64,000 nt of DNA from Cupriavidus alkaliphilus (GCF_900094595.1 NZ_FMAD01000001.1:62001-126000), one strand, 5' to 3'; shown: positions 47,137 through 58,399, counted from the stretch's first letter. Made by a program: numbers and translations. The notes: a model not told the origin generated them from the sequence alone.

Positions 47137-47667
47137 CTAATTTACCGGCACCGAATAAACCACCCGCACAAACTTGCGCGCCGGCTGCCGGTCCACCACG
47201 ACGCCGCCCATCGCTTCCGCGATCCGGCGGCTCTTCCAGTTCTGCTCCGCGGCCGGATACACAAACCGTGCCGGGCGCAAGGTGGCCGTCGCCCATGCTG
47301 CCACCGCCAGCACCGCTTCCTTGCCATAGCCGTGCCCGTGGGCGTCCTCGCGGATCCAGATGCCGAACTCGGGTGCCGGCGTGTCGGCATGATGCAGGCC
47401 CGCCAGGCCGAGGAAATGTCCATCGCTGGTCCGACGGACGGCAAAGACGAAGTCGGTCCCTTTCTCCATGGCCGGCAGCCATGCCTGCCAGACCTCGTGA
47501 AACGCCTCGGGCGACGGGGCGGGGTCCCATTCCATGTAGCGGGCGAGCGTGGGGGTGATGCAGGGCCAGGCCTCGGCGGCGTCGTTCTCGCAGAAGGGCG
47601 ACAGGGTCAGGCGGTCGGATTGGATCGGCAGGGAGAACGCGGGCATGGGCGAGGCTGGGTCGGTCAA
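47137..47667 (-). CDS. GNAT-family N-acetyltransferase, RimJ/RimL type
   Basis: Protein of 176 residues with the pattern [20 protein letters not shown] at the N-terminus and the acetyl-CoA loop [20 protein letters not shown], then [16 protein letters not shown]. Relatives acetylate ribosomal protein N-termini or small molecules; the substrate is unknown. It is convergent with the crotonase operon and divergent from the chemotaxis receptor gene. Confidence 0.88.
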   Translation of the reverse strand: MTDPASPMPAFSLPIQSDRLTLSPFCENDAAEAWPCITPTLARYMEWDPAPSPEAFHEVWQAWLPAMEKGTDFVFAVRRTSDGHFLGLAGLHHADTPAPEFGIWIREDAHGHGYGKEAVLAVAAWATATLRPARFVYPAAEQNWKSRRIAEAMGGVVVDRQPARKFVRVVYSVPVN

Positions 47668-47811
47668 ACAGGCGCGAACCTGTTACGCCGCAGTGTACGC
47701 CTCCCGGTTCTTCCACTAGCGATAACTCAATTTACGGATCCCGTTGCCGATAAGAGCCATGCCATACCAGCCCCCGCGCTGGCGTGTCCCCATGCCCATC
47801 GGAAATCCGTA

Positions 47812-49359
47812 ATGAAGATCGCAGTCAAACTCCCGCTCGCCTTCGCCGCGGCGCTTATCGTCATGTTCGCCGGCGCGCTGTACGGCCTGAGTACCCTGAA
47901 CCGCTCGCTCGACGACTACAACCATGTCGTGCTCGAGCGGGTCGAGGAGGAGCGGCTGGTCACGGCGATGCTCGTCGATTTCAAGGAACAGATCCAGGAG
48001 TGGAAGAACACGATCCTGCGCGGTCGCGATACGGCGCGGCTGGACAAGCACTGGGCCGCCTTCGCGGCGCGCGAGGCGGCGATCCGCGAGCGTGGCGCGG
48101 TGCTGGCCAGGCGCCTGCCCGATGGCAAGTCGAAGCACCTGGCCGCGCAGTTCGCCAGCGCGCATGCCGCCATGGGCGAGGGCTATCGGCGCGGCTTCGA
48201 GGCCTTCAAGGCGGCGGACTTCGACCCTGCCGCGGGCGACCGCGTCGTGGCCGCCGTCGATCGCGAGCCGGCGCGGCTGCTGCAGGAAGCCGCGCGACTC
48301 ATTGCGGCGGACGCCGCGGCCGTGTCGGCGCAGACGGCTGCGACCGCGAGCCGTGCTGCAACGCTTAGCTACGCGCTGATGTTTGCCGCATTCGTCTGCG
48401 GACTGGCCGGCGCGATGGTGTTCAGCCGTGCGCTGACGCGACCGCTGTCTCGTGCGCTGAATGTGGCGCAGACCGTCGCCAGGGGGGATCTTTCGACGCC
48501 GATCGATACGCGCGGCAAGGACGAGATCGCCGCGCTGATGCAGGCGCTGCACGACATGCAGCACAGCCTGTCCGATGTCGTCGGCCTGGTCCGGCGCAAT
48601 GCCGAAGGCGTGGCGGCGGCCAGCGCGCAGATCGCGAACGGCAACTTCGACCTGTCGGCGCGCACCGAGCAGCAGGCCGCATCGCTGGAGCAGACCGCCG
48701 CGAGCATGGATGAACTGACGCTGACCGTGCGCGCCAACGCCGAGAACATCGAACAGGTCTCGCAGCAGACAGCGCTGGCTCGCGATATCGCCGGGCGCAG
48801 CGCCGATGTGATGGGCAATGTCGTCGCCACCATGCAGGAGATCGCCGAGCGCTCGGCCAAGGTGGGCGATATCGTCGACGTGATCGAAGGCATCGCCTTC
48901 CAGACCAACCTGCTGGCGCTGAACGCGGCGGTCGAGGCCGCGCGTGCCGGCGAACAGGGACGCGGCTTTGCCGTGGTCGCCAACGAGGTGCGCACGCTCG
49001 CGCAGCGCAGCGCGGTGGCTTCGCGCGAAATCAAGGCGCTGATCGACGTGGCGGTCGAGCGCGTCGCGGCCGGCCACGCGCTGGTGGGCAGCGCCGGCGG
49101 CACGATCGAAGAGATGACGGCGGCCATGGCGCAGGTCTCGCGCATCGTGAACGAGATCGCCGCCGCGTCGGGCGAGCAGCGCCAGGGCATCGAGCAGGTC
49201 AACACGGCGGTCGGCCAGCTCGACGAGGTCACGCAGCAGAACGCGGCGCTGGTCGAGCAGGCTTCGGCGGCCACGCAATCGATGGCGGAGCAGGCGCGTG
49301 CGCTGCGCGAGGCAGTGGCGGTGTTCCGGTTGGGTGGGGCGGCGATGGCGGCGGCGTGA
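47812..49359 (+). CDS. Methyl-accepting chemotaxis protein, four-helix-bundle sensor
   Basis: Transmembrane chemoreceptor of 515 residues: first membrane helix (about 8-28), a periplasmic helical domain (about 30-180), a second membrane helix (near 185-205), a HAMP domain ([20 protein letters not shown]) and a cytoplasmic coiled coil with the signalling tip [20 protein letters not shown]. The ligand is unknown. I chose the ATG at 47812; a much longer frame from 46819 runs through unrelated genes. No other che genes are in the window. Confidence 0.92.
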   Translation: MKIAVKLPLAFAAALIVMFAGALYGLSTLNRSLDDYNHVVLERVEEERLVTAMLVDFKEQIQEWKNTILRGRDTARLDKHWAAFAAREAAIRERGAVLARRLPDGKSKHLAAQFASAHAAMGEGYRRGFEAFKAADFDPAAGDRVVAAVDREPARLLQEAARLIAADAAAVSAQTAATASRAATLSYALMFAAFVCGLAGAMVFSRALTRPLSRALNVAQTVARGDLSTPIDTRGKDEIAALMQALHDMQHSLSDVVGLVRRNAEGVAAASAQIANGNFDLSARTEQQAASLEQTAASMDELTLTVRANAENIEQVSQQTALARDIAGRSADVMGNVVATMQEIAERSAKVGDIVDVIEGIAFQTNLLALNAAVEAARAGEQGRGFAVVANEVRTLAQRSAVASREIKALIDVAVERVAAGHALVGSAGGTIEEMTAAMAQVSRIVNEIAAASGEQRQGIEQVNTAVGQLDEVTQQNAALVEQASAATQSMAEQARALREAVAVFRLGGAAMAAA

Positions 49360-49414
49360 GGGGGAGGTGCACGTCCGCGCCGCGCTTTGTTGCCGACGCC
49401 GGAGCGTTTGACAT

Positions 49415-49456
49415 GGCATGGCTTAAGGTTGTCAGTTGACAACCTTAAGCCATGCC
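49415..49456. promoter_or_regulatory. Perfect 42-bp palindrome upstream of an HTH gene
   Basis: GGCATGGCTTAAGGTTGTCA (49415-49434), a 2-base centre, and its exact complement (49437-49456). It lies 56 bases after the chemoreceptor stop and about 78 bases before the start of the small HTH gene. The central GTTGTCAgtTGACAAC looks like a dimeric repressor site. A hairpin terminator for the receptor gene is the alternative, but no T-run follows. Confidence 0.65.
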
Positions 49457-49533
49457 TCTAGCCTTGGAGGCATCGATGCCCCGTGCCCAACACCCAACGT
49501 GATGCCGGTCGAGCTGACGGAGAAACCACCGCC

Positions 49534-50055
49534 ATGGAATACGCGTTCACCTTGAGATACCAGTTGTCGGCAGACGACAGCGATCCCGACACGCTGGTCG
49601 AGCGCCTTTACGAAGCCGGATGCGACGATGCAAGCGTGGGCACTGGCGTGGTGGGTCGGATTGCGATCGCCTTTGACCGCGAGGCGGAATCAGCGGCCGA
49701 CGCCATCGTGAGCGCGCTTACCGACGCCAGGCGCGCCATGCCGTCCGCCACGCTGATCGAAGCGGCACCAGATCTGGTGGGACTGACGGACATTGCGGAC
49801 ACCGTTGGCATGTCTCGCCAGAACATGCGCAAGCTGATGCTGGGCCATCCGGCTTCGTTTCCCCCGCCGGTGCACGAGGGGGCGAGTTCCCTCTGGCATT
49901 TGCGGGAAGTGCTCTTGTGGATGAGCGGCAAGGGCTACGAGATCGAACCGTCGCTCATGGACGTCGCTGCGGCGGCGATGCAGGTCAATCTGGCCAGGAG
50001 CGCCGGAAACATTGTCCCGGCGATGGAGCGCCGGATCCGCAAGCTGGTTGCCTGA
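49534..50055 (+). CDS. Small helix-turn-helix DNA-binding protein
   Basis: Protein of 173 residues. The N-terminal ~70 residues form an alpha/beta domain (MEYAFTLRYQLSADDSDPDT). The middle holds a helix-turn-helix (LTDIADTVGMSRQNMRKLML) of the MerR/excisionase-like type. The C-terminus is helical. The family is unnamed to me; regulation of its own promoter through the palindrome at 49415-49456 is a plausible role. I chose the ATG at 49534 (GGAG about 11 bases upstream); the frame starts at 49483. Confidence 0.7.
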   Translation: MEYAFTLRYQLSADDSDPDTLVERLYEAGCDDASVGTGVVGRIAIAFDREAESAADAIVSALTDARRAMPSATLIEAAPDLVGLTDIADTVGMSRQNMRKLMLGHPASFPPPVHEGASSLWHLREVLLWMSGKGYEIEPSLMDVAAAAMQVNLARSAGNIVPAMERRIRKLVA

Positions 50056-50122
50056 GGCAGCACGGCGGGTCGGCGGTCATTTCGTCGCAGGCGACGAGAA
50101 AAAACGCTGAGCCCCCGGCGGG

Positions 50123-51625
50123 TCAGTCGAGCCGGAACACCCCCACCGCCCGGTTCAGCCCTTCGGTCTGTACTCGTTGTGCCCGCGCGGCTTCGGCCGC
50201 GCCGGCCACCAGTTCGGCGTTCTCCTCGAATGCCGCCTGGATCTCGGCAACGCGTTGCGCCATGCCCTCGATGCCGCTGCGCTGGTGGTCGCCCAGCGTT
50301 GCCAGTTCCTGCACCAGCGCGGCCAGCTTGCCGATGCTGGCCACCACTTCGTTCATGGTCTCGCCGGTATGGCCTACCAGCTGCGTGCCGGCGTGGGCGC
50401 GCTCGACCGAGGTATTGATCAGCCCGCGGATTTCCCGCGCCGCGGCGCCGCAGCGATGCGCCAGTTGCCGCACCTCGCCGGCCACCACGGCGAAGCCCTT
50501 GCCGTGCTCGCCGGCGCGCGCGGCTTCGACGGCGGCGTTCAGCGCCAGGATGTTGGTCTGGAAGGCAATGCTGTCGATCACGCCGATGATCTCGGTGATG
50601 CGCCCGCAGGCCTCGTCAATCTCGCCCATGGTCTGGATCACCGACAGGATCTCGCCGCTGCCGCGCGCCACCACGGCGCTGGAGGCGCCGGCCAGTTCGC
50701 AGGCGCCGCGGGCCTGGTCCGCGCTGGCGCGGGCGGACTGGGTCAGTGCCTGCATGTCGTGCATGGTCTGGGCCACGATGCGCGCCTGCGCCTCGGTGCG
50801 GTGCGCCACGCTGGCGCTGGTGTCGAGGATCTCGCCGGCGGCGTCAGCCACGGTGCCGGCGGTGTCCCGTACCTGCTGCAGGGTCTGACGCACGGTGTCC
50901 AGGGTCTTGCGAAAGGCGCGGGCGAAATCGCTGTCGGGCTCGGTGCCGTCGCCGGCCAGCGTCAGGTAGCCGGGTTCGCGCCCGATGCCCGCGGCCAGCG
51001 CGCTCAGTTCGTCGGCGGAATGGGCGTCGCGTTCCAGCCGCCAGGCGATCACGCACAGCACGGCGGTCTGCGCGATGACAAAGGCTGCATGGAACACCAC
51101 CATGTTGAAGCTGGGATCGGTGAAGCAGATGGTGTTCCAGCCCCATTGCTGGAAAAAGTTGAAGCTCAGGTGATGCAGCGCGATCACCAGCGCTGCCAGC
51201 AGGATCACGCGGAAGTCGCGATAGGCCAGCAGCATCGACAGCGACACGAACACCAGGAAGTGGAATTCCACCTGCCCGCGCGCCTGGTGGATCAGCAGCG
51301 CCACAAAGGCCATTATCAGCACCGCCATCGCCAGCCGCGTGGCCAGGCGGGCGGGCAGGGCGACCGCCATCAGCGTGCCGAGCAATGCAATCGGCAGGCC
51401 CAGCGCCAGCGTCAGGCCGGTGGATCCATAGTGATTGCCTACCACCAGCGACAACAGGCCCAGCAGCCACAGCATCGCCGTCATCAAGCGGTCCGCGCGG
51501 CGGTGCACGCCTTGCAGCAATGGCGTGTGCTTCGCGGCCGGGGTGGAAACGGAACCGCCCGCGGCACGGCGGGCAGGGATGGTCGCGGACAGGCGTCCGG
51601 ACAGGGCGTGGTCAGCGCTGGTCAT
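50123..51625 (-). CDS. Methyl-accepting chemotaxis protein with multi-pass membrane sensor
   Basis: Chemoreceptor of 500 residues with an unusual layout: five or six hydrophobic segments (about 45-195) form a membrane-embedded sensor without a large periplasmic domain, then a HAMP-less linker and a signalling domain with the tip [20 protein letters not shown]. MCPs of this type may sense membrane or energy state. I chose the ATG at 51625 ([10 protein letters not shown]); the frame runs to 51853 but the extra 76 residues are Arg/Cys-rich and unlikely to be coding. Confidence 0.9.
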   Translation of the reverse strand: MTSADHALSGRLSATIPARRAAGGSVSTPAAKHTPLLQGVHRRADRLMTAMLWLLGLLSLVVGNHYGSTGLTLALGLPIALLGTLMAVALPARLATRLAMAVLIMAFVALLIHQARGQVEFHFLVFVSLSMLLAYRDFRVILLAALVIALHHLSFNFFQQWGWNTICFTDPSFNMVVFHAAFVIAQTAVLCVIAWRLERDAHSADELSALAAGIGREPGYLTLAGDGTEPDSDFARAFRKTLDTVRQTLQQVRDTAGTVADAAGEILDTSASVAHRTEAQARIVAQTMHDMQALTQSARASADQARGACELAGASSAVVARGSGEILSVIQTMGEIDEACGRITEIIGVIDSIAFQTNILALNAAVEAARAGEHGKGFAVVAGEVRQLAHRCGAAAREIRGLINTSVERAHAGTQLVGHTGETMNEVVASIGKLAALVQELATLGDHQRSGIEGMAQRVAEIQAAFEENAELVAGAAEAARAQRVQTEGLNRAVGVFRLD

Positions 51626-51881
51626 GGTTCCCCCGCAGCGTGGTTCGAGAAGACGCCGCACCCCGTCCGTGCAAGTTATTGTTTTAATGTCTTTATCTTG
51701 GGTATTGCGCGGCTGATTATATCGACGCCCATGGCGCGCGGCGGGCCGTGCCGCCGCCGCGCAACACCGCGGGCAAATTGCTGCAATTGAGTGATGTTCG
51801 AGGTCGCCGCAAGCGGCTACGATGTTCCGCCTGCGCCGCGCCGCGCTTGCCACGCCGGTTGTGAACCGGCGCTGCCTCGCC

Positions 51882-52874
51882 TCAATCGAGCCGAATATTG
51901 TTTTCCTTGATCACGTTGCCCCAGTACGCCTGGTCGGCACGCGTCGCCGCCGCGAAGGCCGCCGGCTGCGTGGTCTTGACGATCAGGCCCAAGTCACCCA
52001 GCCGCTGGCGGATGTCGGGCGCGGCCATCACCGTTTCCACATCGGCCGCGATCTTGTCGACGATGGCTTGCGGCGTGCCGGCCGTGGTGAACAGGCCCAG
52101 CCAGGCCGGGCCGTCCAGGCCCTTGAAGCCGAGTTCCTGGAAGGTCGGCACGTCGGGCAGCATCGGCGCGCGGGTATTGCCGGTCACCGCCAGCGGCTGC
52201 AGCTTGCCGGTGCGCGCATGCTGGCGCACCGTCATCGGCGACAGCGTGCCCAGCGAAATCTGGCCGCCGATCAGGTCGGTGGCGATCGGCGCTTCGCCCT
52301 TGTACGGCACGTGGACGAGCTGGGCCCCGGCGTCCTTGAGGAAGACCTGCATGTATAGATGGGCGCCGGTGCCGATGCCATAGGTGCCATAGGAGAACTT
52401 TTCCGGCTGGGATTTGGCCAGGGCCACCATCTGCGGCAGCGTGCGCGGCATGGTGCTGCTGGCGGTCAGCACCAGGCTGGAGGTGCACAGCTGGCCGATG
52501 GCGGTAAGGTCGCGCAGCGGGTCGAACGGCGGCTTGGCCACCATATAGGGCGTCTGCACCAGGCTGGGCAGGCCCAGCAGCAGCGTGTAGCCGTCCGGCT
52601 GCGCCTTGGCGACCACGTCGGCGCCGATCATGCCGCCCACGCCGGGACGGTTCTCGACGATCACCGGGCGCTGCCACAGCTTGCCCAGCGGGTCGCCCAG
52701 CGCGCGCGCCAGCACGTCGGTGGCGCCGCCAGGCGGGTAGGGCACCACCAGCCGCACCGGACGCGCCGGCCAGGACTGCTGGCCCCGGGCCGGCCCGATT
52801 CCCAAGGTTGAAGCGGCGGCGGCCAGGGATCCGGCTCCCAGCCAGTGCAGGGCCTTGCGGCGGTCGGCTTGCAT
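51882..52874 (-). CDS. Bug/TctC-type solute-binding protein, second copy
   Basis: Periplasmic protein of 330 residues with a signal peptide ([20 protein letters not shown], cleaved near ARG-QQ; the RR suggests Tat export) and the Bug core [20 protein letters not shown]. It differs clearly from the protein at 43988 and has no adjacent CoA-transferase or transporter gene, so its substrate is open. I chose the ATG at 52874, with GGAGG upstream on its strand; the frame extends to 53069. Confidence 0.92.
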   Translation of the reverse strand: MQADRRKALHWLGAGSLAAAASTLGIGPARGQQSWPARPVRLVVPYPPGGATDVLARALGDPLGKLWQRPVIVENRPGVGGMIGADVVAKAQPDGYTLLLGLPSLVQTPYMVAKPPFDPLRDLTAIGQLCTSSLVLTASSTMPRTLPQMVALAKSQPEKFSYGTYGIGTGAHLYMQVFLKDAGAQLVHVPYKGEAPIATDLIGGQISLGTLSPMTVRQHARTGKLQPLAVTGNTRAPMLPDVPTFQELGFKGLDGPAWLGLFTTAGTPQAIVDKIAADVETVMAAPDIRQRLGDLGLIVKTTQPAAFAAATRADQAYWGNVIKENNIRLD

Positions 52875-53152
52875 GGTGTCTCCTCCAGTGGTTGACGTCG
52901 TATCGGCATGCGGCCAGGCGTCGGTGCGCCAGTGGCCACGGCAAGGCGCAGCGTACGAGGCCACGACGCGTTGCGGCATCGACGGAATGGACGAAAACGG
53001 TGGGGAGTACTTACCCGGATCGGGTTTGCGCAAGAGGATGCGGCCGTGCCGCGATCCGAACCGCGGCATCGCTTATGATGGCGCCGCCGCTGCCGGCGCG
53101 TTCAGTCAGTCCGTTCCGTGCGGCGCTTGATCCATTTCCTGCTTGATCCAAC

Positions 53153-53596
53153 ATGGCCCGCCTCAAACTCGACCTGCCCGCCGACCAGCTTTGCTACGCC
53201 ACGCACCTCACTGTGCGCGTGACGGACATCAATTCGGCCAACCACCTTGCCAATGATTCGATGATCTCAATGATTTCAGAGGCGCGGGCGCGGTTCCTGT
53301 TTGAATTCGGCAGCGAGGATGTACGCGAGGAAGGGGTAGGGATCATCGTCACCGACCTGGCCACCATGTACCGCAACGAGGCCCATGCGCGCGACCAGCT
53401 GCTGTTCGAGGTGGGCGTGATGGACTTCAACAAGTACGGCGGCGACATCATCTTCCGCATCACGCGGCCGGCCGATGGCGCGCTGATCGCGATGGCCAAG
53501 TCGGGCTTCGTCTTCTTCGACTACGTGGCCAGGCGCGTGGTGGCGATGCCGGCGGGATTCGCCGGGCGCTTCCCGAAGGTGAACTGGGTGGAGTAG
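53153..53596 (+). CDS. Hot-dog-fold acyl-CoA thioesterase family protein
   Basis: Protein of 147 residues with a single hot-dog domain (VRVTDINSANHLANDSMISM, where the conserved Asp-x-Asn motif replaces the usual DxxGHVNN). Related proteins hydrolyse acyl-CoA; the substrate is unknown. It is divergent from the Bug gene with 278 bases between the starts, and convergent with rdgC. Confidence 0.82.
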   Translation: MARLKLDLPADQLCYATHLTVRVTDINSANHLANDSMISMISEARARFLFEFGSEDVREEGVGIIVTDLATMYRNEAHARDQLLFEVGVMDFNKYGGDIIFRITRPADGALIAMAKSGFVFFDYVARRVVAMPAGFAGRFPKVNWVE

Positions 53597-53650
53597 CCGC
53601 TGGCGTGGCGCTGCCCGGTGGCGGCGCCACGTGTTTGCCAACCAGAAGGA

Positions 53651-54550
53651 TCAGGCCTTGCGCTCGCCGCCAAGCGCCTCGGTCAGATCCACCAGCATGC
53701 CGGACAGCTCGCCCGCCATCATGGTGAAGTCCGCGTCGAAGCGCTCGTCTTCATCGTGCGCGGTGCCGTCGGCCTGTTCCTTGATCACGTCGAGCGGCGC
53801 GACTTTCTTGACCACCAGCCCGTCGGTCAGCACGAACGAGACGCGGTCGTTCCAGGTCATCGCCAGGCGGGTGCAGCGCTTGCCGGCGGCGATATGGCGG
53901 CGCAGGTCTTCCGCGTCGAGCGGGTGGCGCACGTAGCGGACCGTGGCCTTGCTTTCGGCGCCGGACTGCAGCTCGATTTCCTGGTCGACGGTAAAGCCGG
54001 CGGGGGCCGCATCGCCGGCCAGCCATTCGGTCATCGCCGCCACCGGCGACTGGTTGACGTGCAGGTTGATCAGCGGCAGCGGGTCCAGCGCCTTGAACAG
54101 CATGCCGCGCACTTCATCGGCCTTGGCCGCGGCGGCGGCGTCGATGGCAAGCCAGCCGTTGTCAGGATCGATCCACACGCGCGTGTCGCGGCGGATGCTG
54201 AAGGCGCGCGGCAGCAGTTCTTCGGTGACCTGCTCCTTTAGTTCCTTCATTTGCTTGCGGCCCGGCTTGTAGCCTTGCTGCTCTTCGATCTCGGCGGCGC
54301 GGGCGCGCGTGACCTGGTTGACCACGGTGGTGGGCAGCAGCTTTTTTTCGGTGCGCAGCGTCAGCAGCATCTGGCGGCCGACGGTATGGACCAGCTGGCC
54401 GTTGTCACGCGGCGAAGCCCAGCCCTGCGTCTGCATTTCGAGGCTGGTGCCGGGAAAGAAGGCGTGCTTCGCCAGGCTGGCTTCGACCTCGTCGGCGCTG
54501 GGCGACCACGGGGCGGAGAAACGATGGACCTGCAGATTCTTGAACCACAT
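53651..54550 (-). CDS. rdgC: Recombination-associated protein RdgC
   Basis: Protein of 299 residues that forms a ring around double-stranded DNA and limits RecA activity in E. coli. It matches the family throughout: [11 protein letters not shown] at the N-terminus, [13 protein letters not shown], and [20 protein letters not shown] in the middle. The ATG at 54550 gives the family start; the open frame continues to 55171 through the neighbouring lipoprotein gene in another frame. It is preceded by an SYLF-domain gene on the same strand. Confidence 0.96.
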   Translation of the reverse strand: MWFKNLQVHRFSAPWSPSADEVEASLAKHAFFPGTSLEMQTQGWASPRDNGQLVHTVGRQMLLTLRTEKKLLPTTVVNQVTRARAAEIEEQQGYKPGRKQMKELKEQVTEELLPRAFSIRRDTRVWIDPDNGWLAIDAAAAAKADEVRGMLFKALDPLPLINLHVNQSPVAAMTEWLAGDAAPAGFTVDQEIELQSGAESKATVRYVRHPLDAEDLRRHIAAGKRCTRLAMTWNDRVSFVLTDGLVVKKVAPLDVIKEQADGTAHDEDERFDADFTMMAGELSGMLVDLTEALGGERKA

Positions 54551-54657
54551 GGGGAATTCGGCCAAAGGGACGAATTCTAACGCCCGCGGCGCGCCGCCGC
54601 GGAAAATGCCTGCGCCGCGCGACCTGCAGGCCGCGCGGCGGCGATCGGAAATTGCTG

Positions 54658-55236
54658 CTACAGGTCGAGCCGGGTGATCTTGCTGCCTTCGAAGCTCAGG
54701 CCCGCCATCAGGCCGGCATTGGTCAGCACGAAGCCGACGATCGGCTGCTGGGCAGTGTTGGTGTCGAGCACGCCGTTTGCGCCAACCGTCGCCAGCGCCA
54801 CGGTGGCATCGACGCCCGCGGTCCAGCCGCTGCTGCGCACGAATTTGTCGTAGGCGTCCTGCGTCATGAACATCAGGATCACCGACTTGGACTGGGCCCC
54901 GATCTGCCAGCCGACCGAGCCCGAGATCAGCCGGTAATAGCCGCGCGTGCCGCCACCGGAGCGCAGCGTGCCGTCGCCATACTCGCCGCCGACGATAAAG
55001 CCCGCCGACAGGGTCTTCGGGAACACCAGGATGCCGCGCGCGCGGCTGCCCAGCTCGCGCGCGCCGTTGACCGAGCCGTACAGGCGCGACAGCGTGGCAT
55101 CCGCGCCGGAGTCCAGTTCGCGCCGGCGCGCGGACTTGTCGGCAGGCGCGTCGGGCTTGGTGGTGGTGCACGCGCCGGTAGCCAGCGTGCCGAGGGCCAG
55201 ACCCGCGCTGGCCGTAAGGAAGGTTCGACGTTTCAT
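54658..55236 (-). CDS. SYLF/YSC84-domain lipoprotein
   Basis: Protein of 192 residues with a signal sequence [20 protein letters not shown] and a cysteine shortly after (GAC, lipobox-like). The mature part is a SYLF domain: [20 protein letters not shown], then [20 protein letters not shown]. The domain binds lipids in eukaryotic homologues; the bacterial role is unknown. The ATG at 55236 follows a GAGACGAG-type site; a longer frame reaches 55431. A small lipoprotein gene is divergent from it. Confidence 0.88.
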   Translation of the reverse strand: MKRRTFLTASAGLALGTLATGACTTTKPDAPADKSARRRELDSGADATLSRLYGSVNGARELGSRARGILVFPKTLSAGFIVGGEYGDGTLRSGGGTRGYYRLISGSVGWQIGAQSKSVILMFMTQDAYDKFVRSSGWTAGVDATVALATVGANGVLDTNTAQQPIVGFVLTNAGLMAGLSFEGSKITRLDL

Positions 55237-55447
55237 CTCGTCTCCTTGGTGTTGTTGTCGCCTTTGAAGCATAGGCGCCGAAATCACCCGGGCAAATGAT
55301 TCAGGCCAAGGAGTCGTTTCCATTTGTGACGAAGGTGGTGCAGGATGGGCCTTCGCGGCAAGAATAGTGGGCCTTGCGCCCGGTACGTCCCATGGCTGGC
55401 TTACTGCCAACATAGGACCGGGCGCCGTCACCGCATCTTAATCCGCC

Positions 55448-55861
55448 ATGAAGAAACTTCTCACCGCCTTGCCGCTGCTTCTGCTGGCTGCCTGCGCCTC
55501 CCAGCCTCCGGGTGCTTCGACCGACGCCGCGGTATCGGCCCCGTCGGCCGACTCCGGCAGCGAATGGCAGGCGCTGCGCGCCAAATACATGGATTGCACG
55601 CAGAAAAAGGCGAACGACAACCTGTCGGCCAAGGGCCAGCCGAAAGACGTGGCCGACCTCGCGCTGTCCGCGTGCCAGCCTGAACTGGACGCGATGCACA
55701 GTGCCTTCCGCGGCTATCTCGACGCGCAGATGTCGTCGTCGCACGGCAAGAGCAGCGCGCGCCAGGCGGCGGCGCGCGTGACCACCGACACCCGCGACAA
55801 GGCGCGCAGCTACCTGGTGCGCTACGTCGAGCGCGAGCGCTACCTGGCGCGCCAGAACTGA
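55448..55861 (+). CDS. Small lipoprotein of unknown function
   Basis: Protein of 137 residues with signal peptide MKKLLTALPLLLLAAC and a perfect lipobox (LLAAC, Cys16). The mature protein has a Ser/Ala-rich linker and a helical domain with two cysteines (YMDCTQKKAND and LSACQPELDAM) that may form a disulphide. I do not recognise a family. It is divergent from the SYLF gene and convergent with the aldo/keto reductase. Confidence 0.82.
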   Translation: MKKLLTALPLLLLAACASQPPGASTDAAVSAPSADSGSEWQALRAKYMDCTQKKANDNLSAKGQPKDVADLALSACQPELDAMHSAFRGYLDAQMSSSHGKSSARQAAARVTTDTRDKARSYLVRYVERERYLARQN

Positions 55862-55876
55862 GGGCGCGCCGGCGGC

Positions 55877-56710
55877 TCAGAGCATTTCCAGCGGCCCCGG
55901 CCCGTCGGGCGGCGGGAAGATGCGGTCGATCTCGGCCAGCTGGGCGGGGGACAGGCTTTTCGACAGCGCCTCCAGGTTTTCCTGAAGGCGCTCGCGCCGG
56001 CTGGTCTTGGGAATGGCGATGACGCCGTCCTGCGCCAGCAGCCAGGCCAGCGCGGCCTGTGCCGCGCTCATGCCGTGGTCGCGCGCGAAGCGCTTGAGCC
56101 CGGCATGGCCCAGCAGCCGCGACTGCTCGATCGGGGAATAGGCCATCACCGGCACGCCGCGCTGGCGCAGCCAGGGCAACAGGTCCCACTCGATGCCGCG
56201 CCGCCCCAGGTTGTACAGCAGCTGGTTGGTGGCCACGCGGCTGCCGCCGGGCGCGTCCCACAATTCCTGCATATCGGACAGGTCCAGGTTGCTGACGCCC
56301 CAGTGGCGGATCTTGCCGTCGCGCTGCAGCGCCTCCATGGCCTGCACGGTTTCTTCCAGCGGCACGCCGCCGCGCCAGTGCAGCAGATACAGGTCGATGC
56401 GGTCGGTGCGCAGCCGCTTCAGGCTGCGCTCGCAGGCCTGCACGGTGCCGCGCCGGCTGGCGTTGAAGGGGTAGACCTTGCTGACCAGGAAGGCCTGGTC
56501 GCGCCGGCCGGCGATGGCCTCGCCGATCATCTCCTCGGACTGCCCTTCGCCGTACATCTCGGCGGTATCGATCAGGCGCAGGCCCAGGTCCAGCCCCAGG
56601 CGCAGCGTGGCGATCTCTTCCGCGCGCGCGGCGGGCGACTCGCCCATATTCCATGTGCCCATGCCGAGCGCCGGGACGCGCTCGCCGTCGGGCAGGGTGA
56701 CTTGCTTCAT
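55877..56710 (-). CDS. Aldo/keto reductase
   Basis: NADPH-dependent oxidoreductase of 277 residues. The catalytic tetrad is visible as Asp in DTAEMYGEG, Tyr in the same motif, Lys in FLVSKVYP and His in LYLLHWRG. The C-terminal part has the phosphate-binding IPKTSRRERLQENL. The substrate is unknown. The ATG at 56710 gives the family start; the open frame continues into the GntP gene. It follows that gene by 101 bases on the same strand. Confidence 0.92.
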   Translation of the reverse strand: MKQVTLPDGERVPALGMGTWNMGESPAARAEEIATLRLGLDLGLRLIDTAEMYGEGQSEEMIGEAIAGRRDQAFLVSKVYPFNASRRGTVQACERSLKRLRTDRIDLYLLHWRGGVPLEETVQAMEALQRDGKIRHWGVSNLDLSDMQELWDAPGGSRVATNQLLYNLGRRGIEWDLLPWLRQRGVPVMAYSPIEQSRLLGHAGLKRFARDHGMSAAQAALAWLLAQDGVIAIPKTSRRERLQENLEALSKSLSPAQLAEIDRIFPPPDGPGPLEML

Positions 56711-56811
56711 CGCTTGGCTTCCAGGTTGGCCGGGGTCGGGTGCCCGGCGGCACCCAACCACACTAGTTAACAACACCGGCAATGTACAACCCGGCGCGGG
56801 CCGGCAATGCT

Positions 56812-58203
56812 TCAGACCAGTCCGGTCAGAAAATACAGCGCGATGACGAAAAACACCGCGGCGGTCTTGATCAGCGTGACCGCGAAGATATCGCGGTAGG
56901 ACTCGCGGTGGGTCAGGCCGGTCACGGCCAGCAGCGTGATCACGGCGCCGTTGTGCGGCAGGGTGTCCATGCCGCCGCTGGCCATCGACACCACGCGGTG
57001 CAGAACTTCGAGCGGGATCTGCATGGCCTGCGCGCCCGCGATGAAGGTTTGCGACATCGCCGCCAGCGCAATGCTCATGCCGCCCGAGGCCGAGCCGGTG
57101 ATGCCGGCCAGGGTGCTGACCGAGACCGCGGCATTGACCAGCGGGTTGGGGATGGCGCGCAGCGCGTCGCTGACCACCAGGAAGCCCGGCAGCGCGGCGA
57201 TGACGCCGCCGAAGCCGTATTCCGACGCGGTGTTCATCGAGGCCAGCAGCGCCCCGCCGACCGCCCCCTTGGTGCCCTCGGCAAACCGTTCGCGCAGCGC
57301 GCCAAAGGCGGTCACCAGCACCACGGCGATGCCCAGCAGCAGCGCGCCTTCCACCGCCCAGATCGCGGTGACGCTGGCAATCTTGGTTTCCACCGGGCTG
57401 GCCAGGCCGGGCAGCGCCACGCTGCTGGATTCGCCGTACCACAGCGGAATCATCCGCGTCAGCCAGAAATTGGCCACGCCCACCACCACCAGCGGCAGCA
57501 GCGCCAGCAGCGGGTGCGGCAGCTTGCCGGCCTGGCTGCGCTCGGGCTCGTTGCGCAGATTGGTGCCATAGCCCTCGCCGCGCGCGGCGGCGCCGCGGCG
57601 CCGCCATTCCAGGTAGCTCAGGCCCACCACCAGGATAAACAGCGACCCGGCCACGCCCAGCGCGGGCGCGGCCCACGAGGTGGTGTTGAAGAAATTGGTG
57701 GGAATGATGTTCTGGATCTGCGGGGTGCCCGGCAGCGAATCCATGGTGAACGAGAACGCGCCCAGCGCGATCGCGCCCGGCATCAGCCGCTTGGGGATGT
57801 TGCTCTGGCGATACAGCTCGGCGGCAAACGGGTAGACCGCGAACACCACCACGAACAGCGACACGCCGCCATAGGTCAGCAGCGCGCACACCGTGACGAT
57901 CACCGCATTGGCGCGCGAGCGCCCGATATAGCGGATCGCCGCGGCGACGATGGACTCGGAAAAGCCCGATAGCTCGACCACCTTGCCGAACACCGCGCCT
58001 AATAAGAACACAGGGAAATACAGCTTCACGAAGCCGACCATCTTCTCCATGAAGATGCCGCTGAACACCGGCGCCACCGCCGACGGGTCGGTCAGCAGCA
58101 CCGCGGCCAGCGCGGCGATCGGCGCGAACAGGATCACGCTGTAGCCGCGGTAAGCGGCGAACATCAGAAAGGCAAGGGCTGCCAGTACGATCAGGAACGA
58201 CAT
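56812..58203 (-). CDS. GntP-family permease
   Basis: Inner-membrane transporter of 463 residues with 12 or more hydrophobic segments. Family features include FFPVFLLGAVFGKVVE-like and GGVSLFVVVFAVYPFA segments, MDSLPGTPQIQNIIPTNFF, and the C-terminal ASGGMDTLPHNGAVITLLAV. GntP members carry gluconate, D-serine, citrate or related anions; the substrate here is unknown. The Ala/Arg-rich loop near residues 205-225 lies on the cytoplasmic side. Confidence 0.9.
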   Translation of the reverse strand: MSFLIVLAALAFLMFAAYRGYSVILFAPIAALAAVLLTDPSAVAPVFSGIFMEKMVGFVKLYFPVFLLGAVFGKVVELSGFSESIVAAAIRYIGRSRANAVIVTVCALLTYGGVSLFVVVFAVYPFAAELYRQSNIPKRLMPGAIALGAFSFTMDSLPGTPQIQNIIPTNFFNTTSWAAPALGVAGSLFILVVGLSYLEWRRRGAAARGEGYGTNLRNEPERSQAGKLPHPLLALLPLVVVGVANFWLTRMIPLWYGESSSVALPGLASPVETKIASVTAIWAVEGALLLGIAVVLVTAFGALRERFAEGTKGAVGGALLASMNTASEYGFGGVIAALPGFLVVSDALRAIPNPLVNAAVSVSTLAGITGSASGGMSIALAAMSQTFIAGAQAMQIPLEVLHRVVSMASGGMDTLPHNGAVITLLAVTGLTHRESYRDIFAVTLIKTAAVFFVIALYFLTGLV

Positions 58204-58399
58204 CGGATCTCCTTCAGGGTTGCCTTCTCCTGAGGTGCGGTCCGTTGCCGCGCTGGGGCCTGCGCTTGTGGCGCGTTGTCTCTCTCTGTGCGTCAGGAAA
58301 AGGGATCAGCCGGCGACTGTGCCACAGCTTGGCCGGCGGCGAAACCTCGCGTCTCGCCGCCGGCGCTGGCGGTGGCCGGCATGAAGGAGCGGGGCGGCT

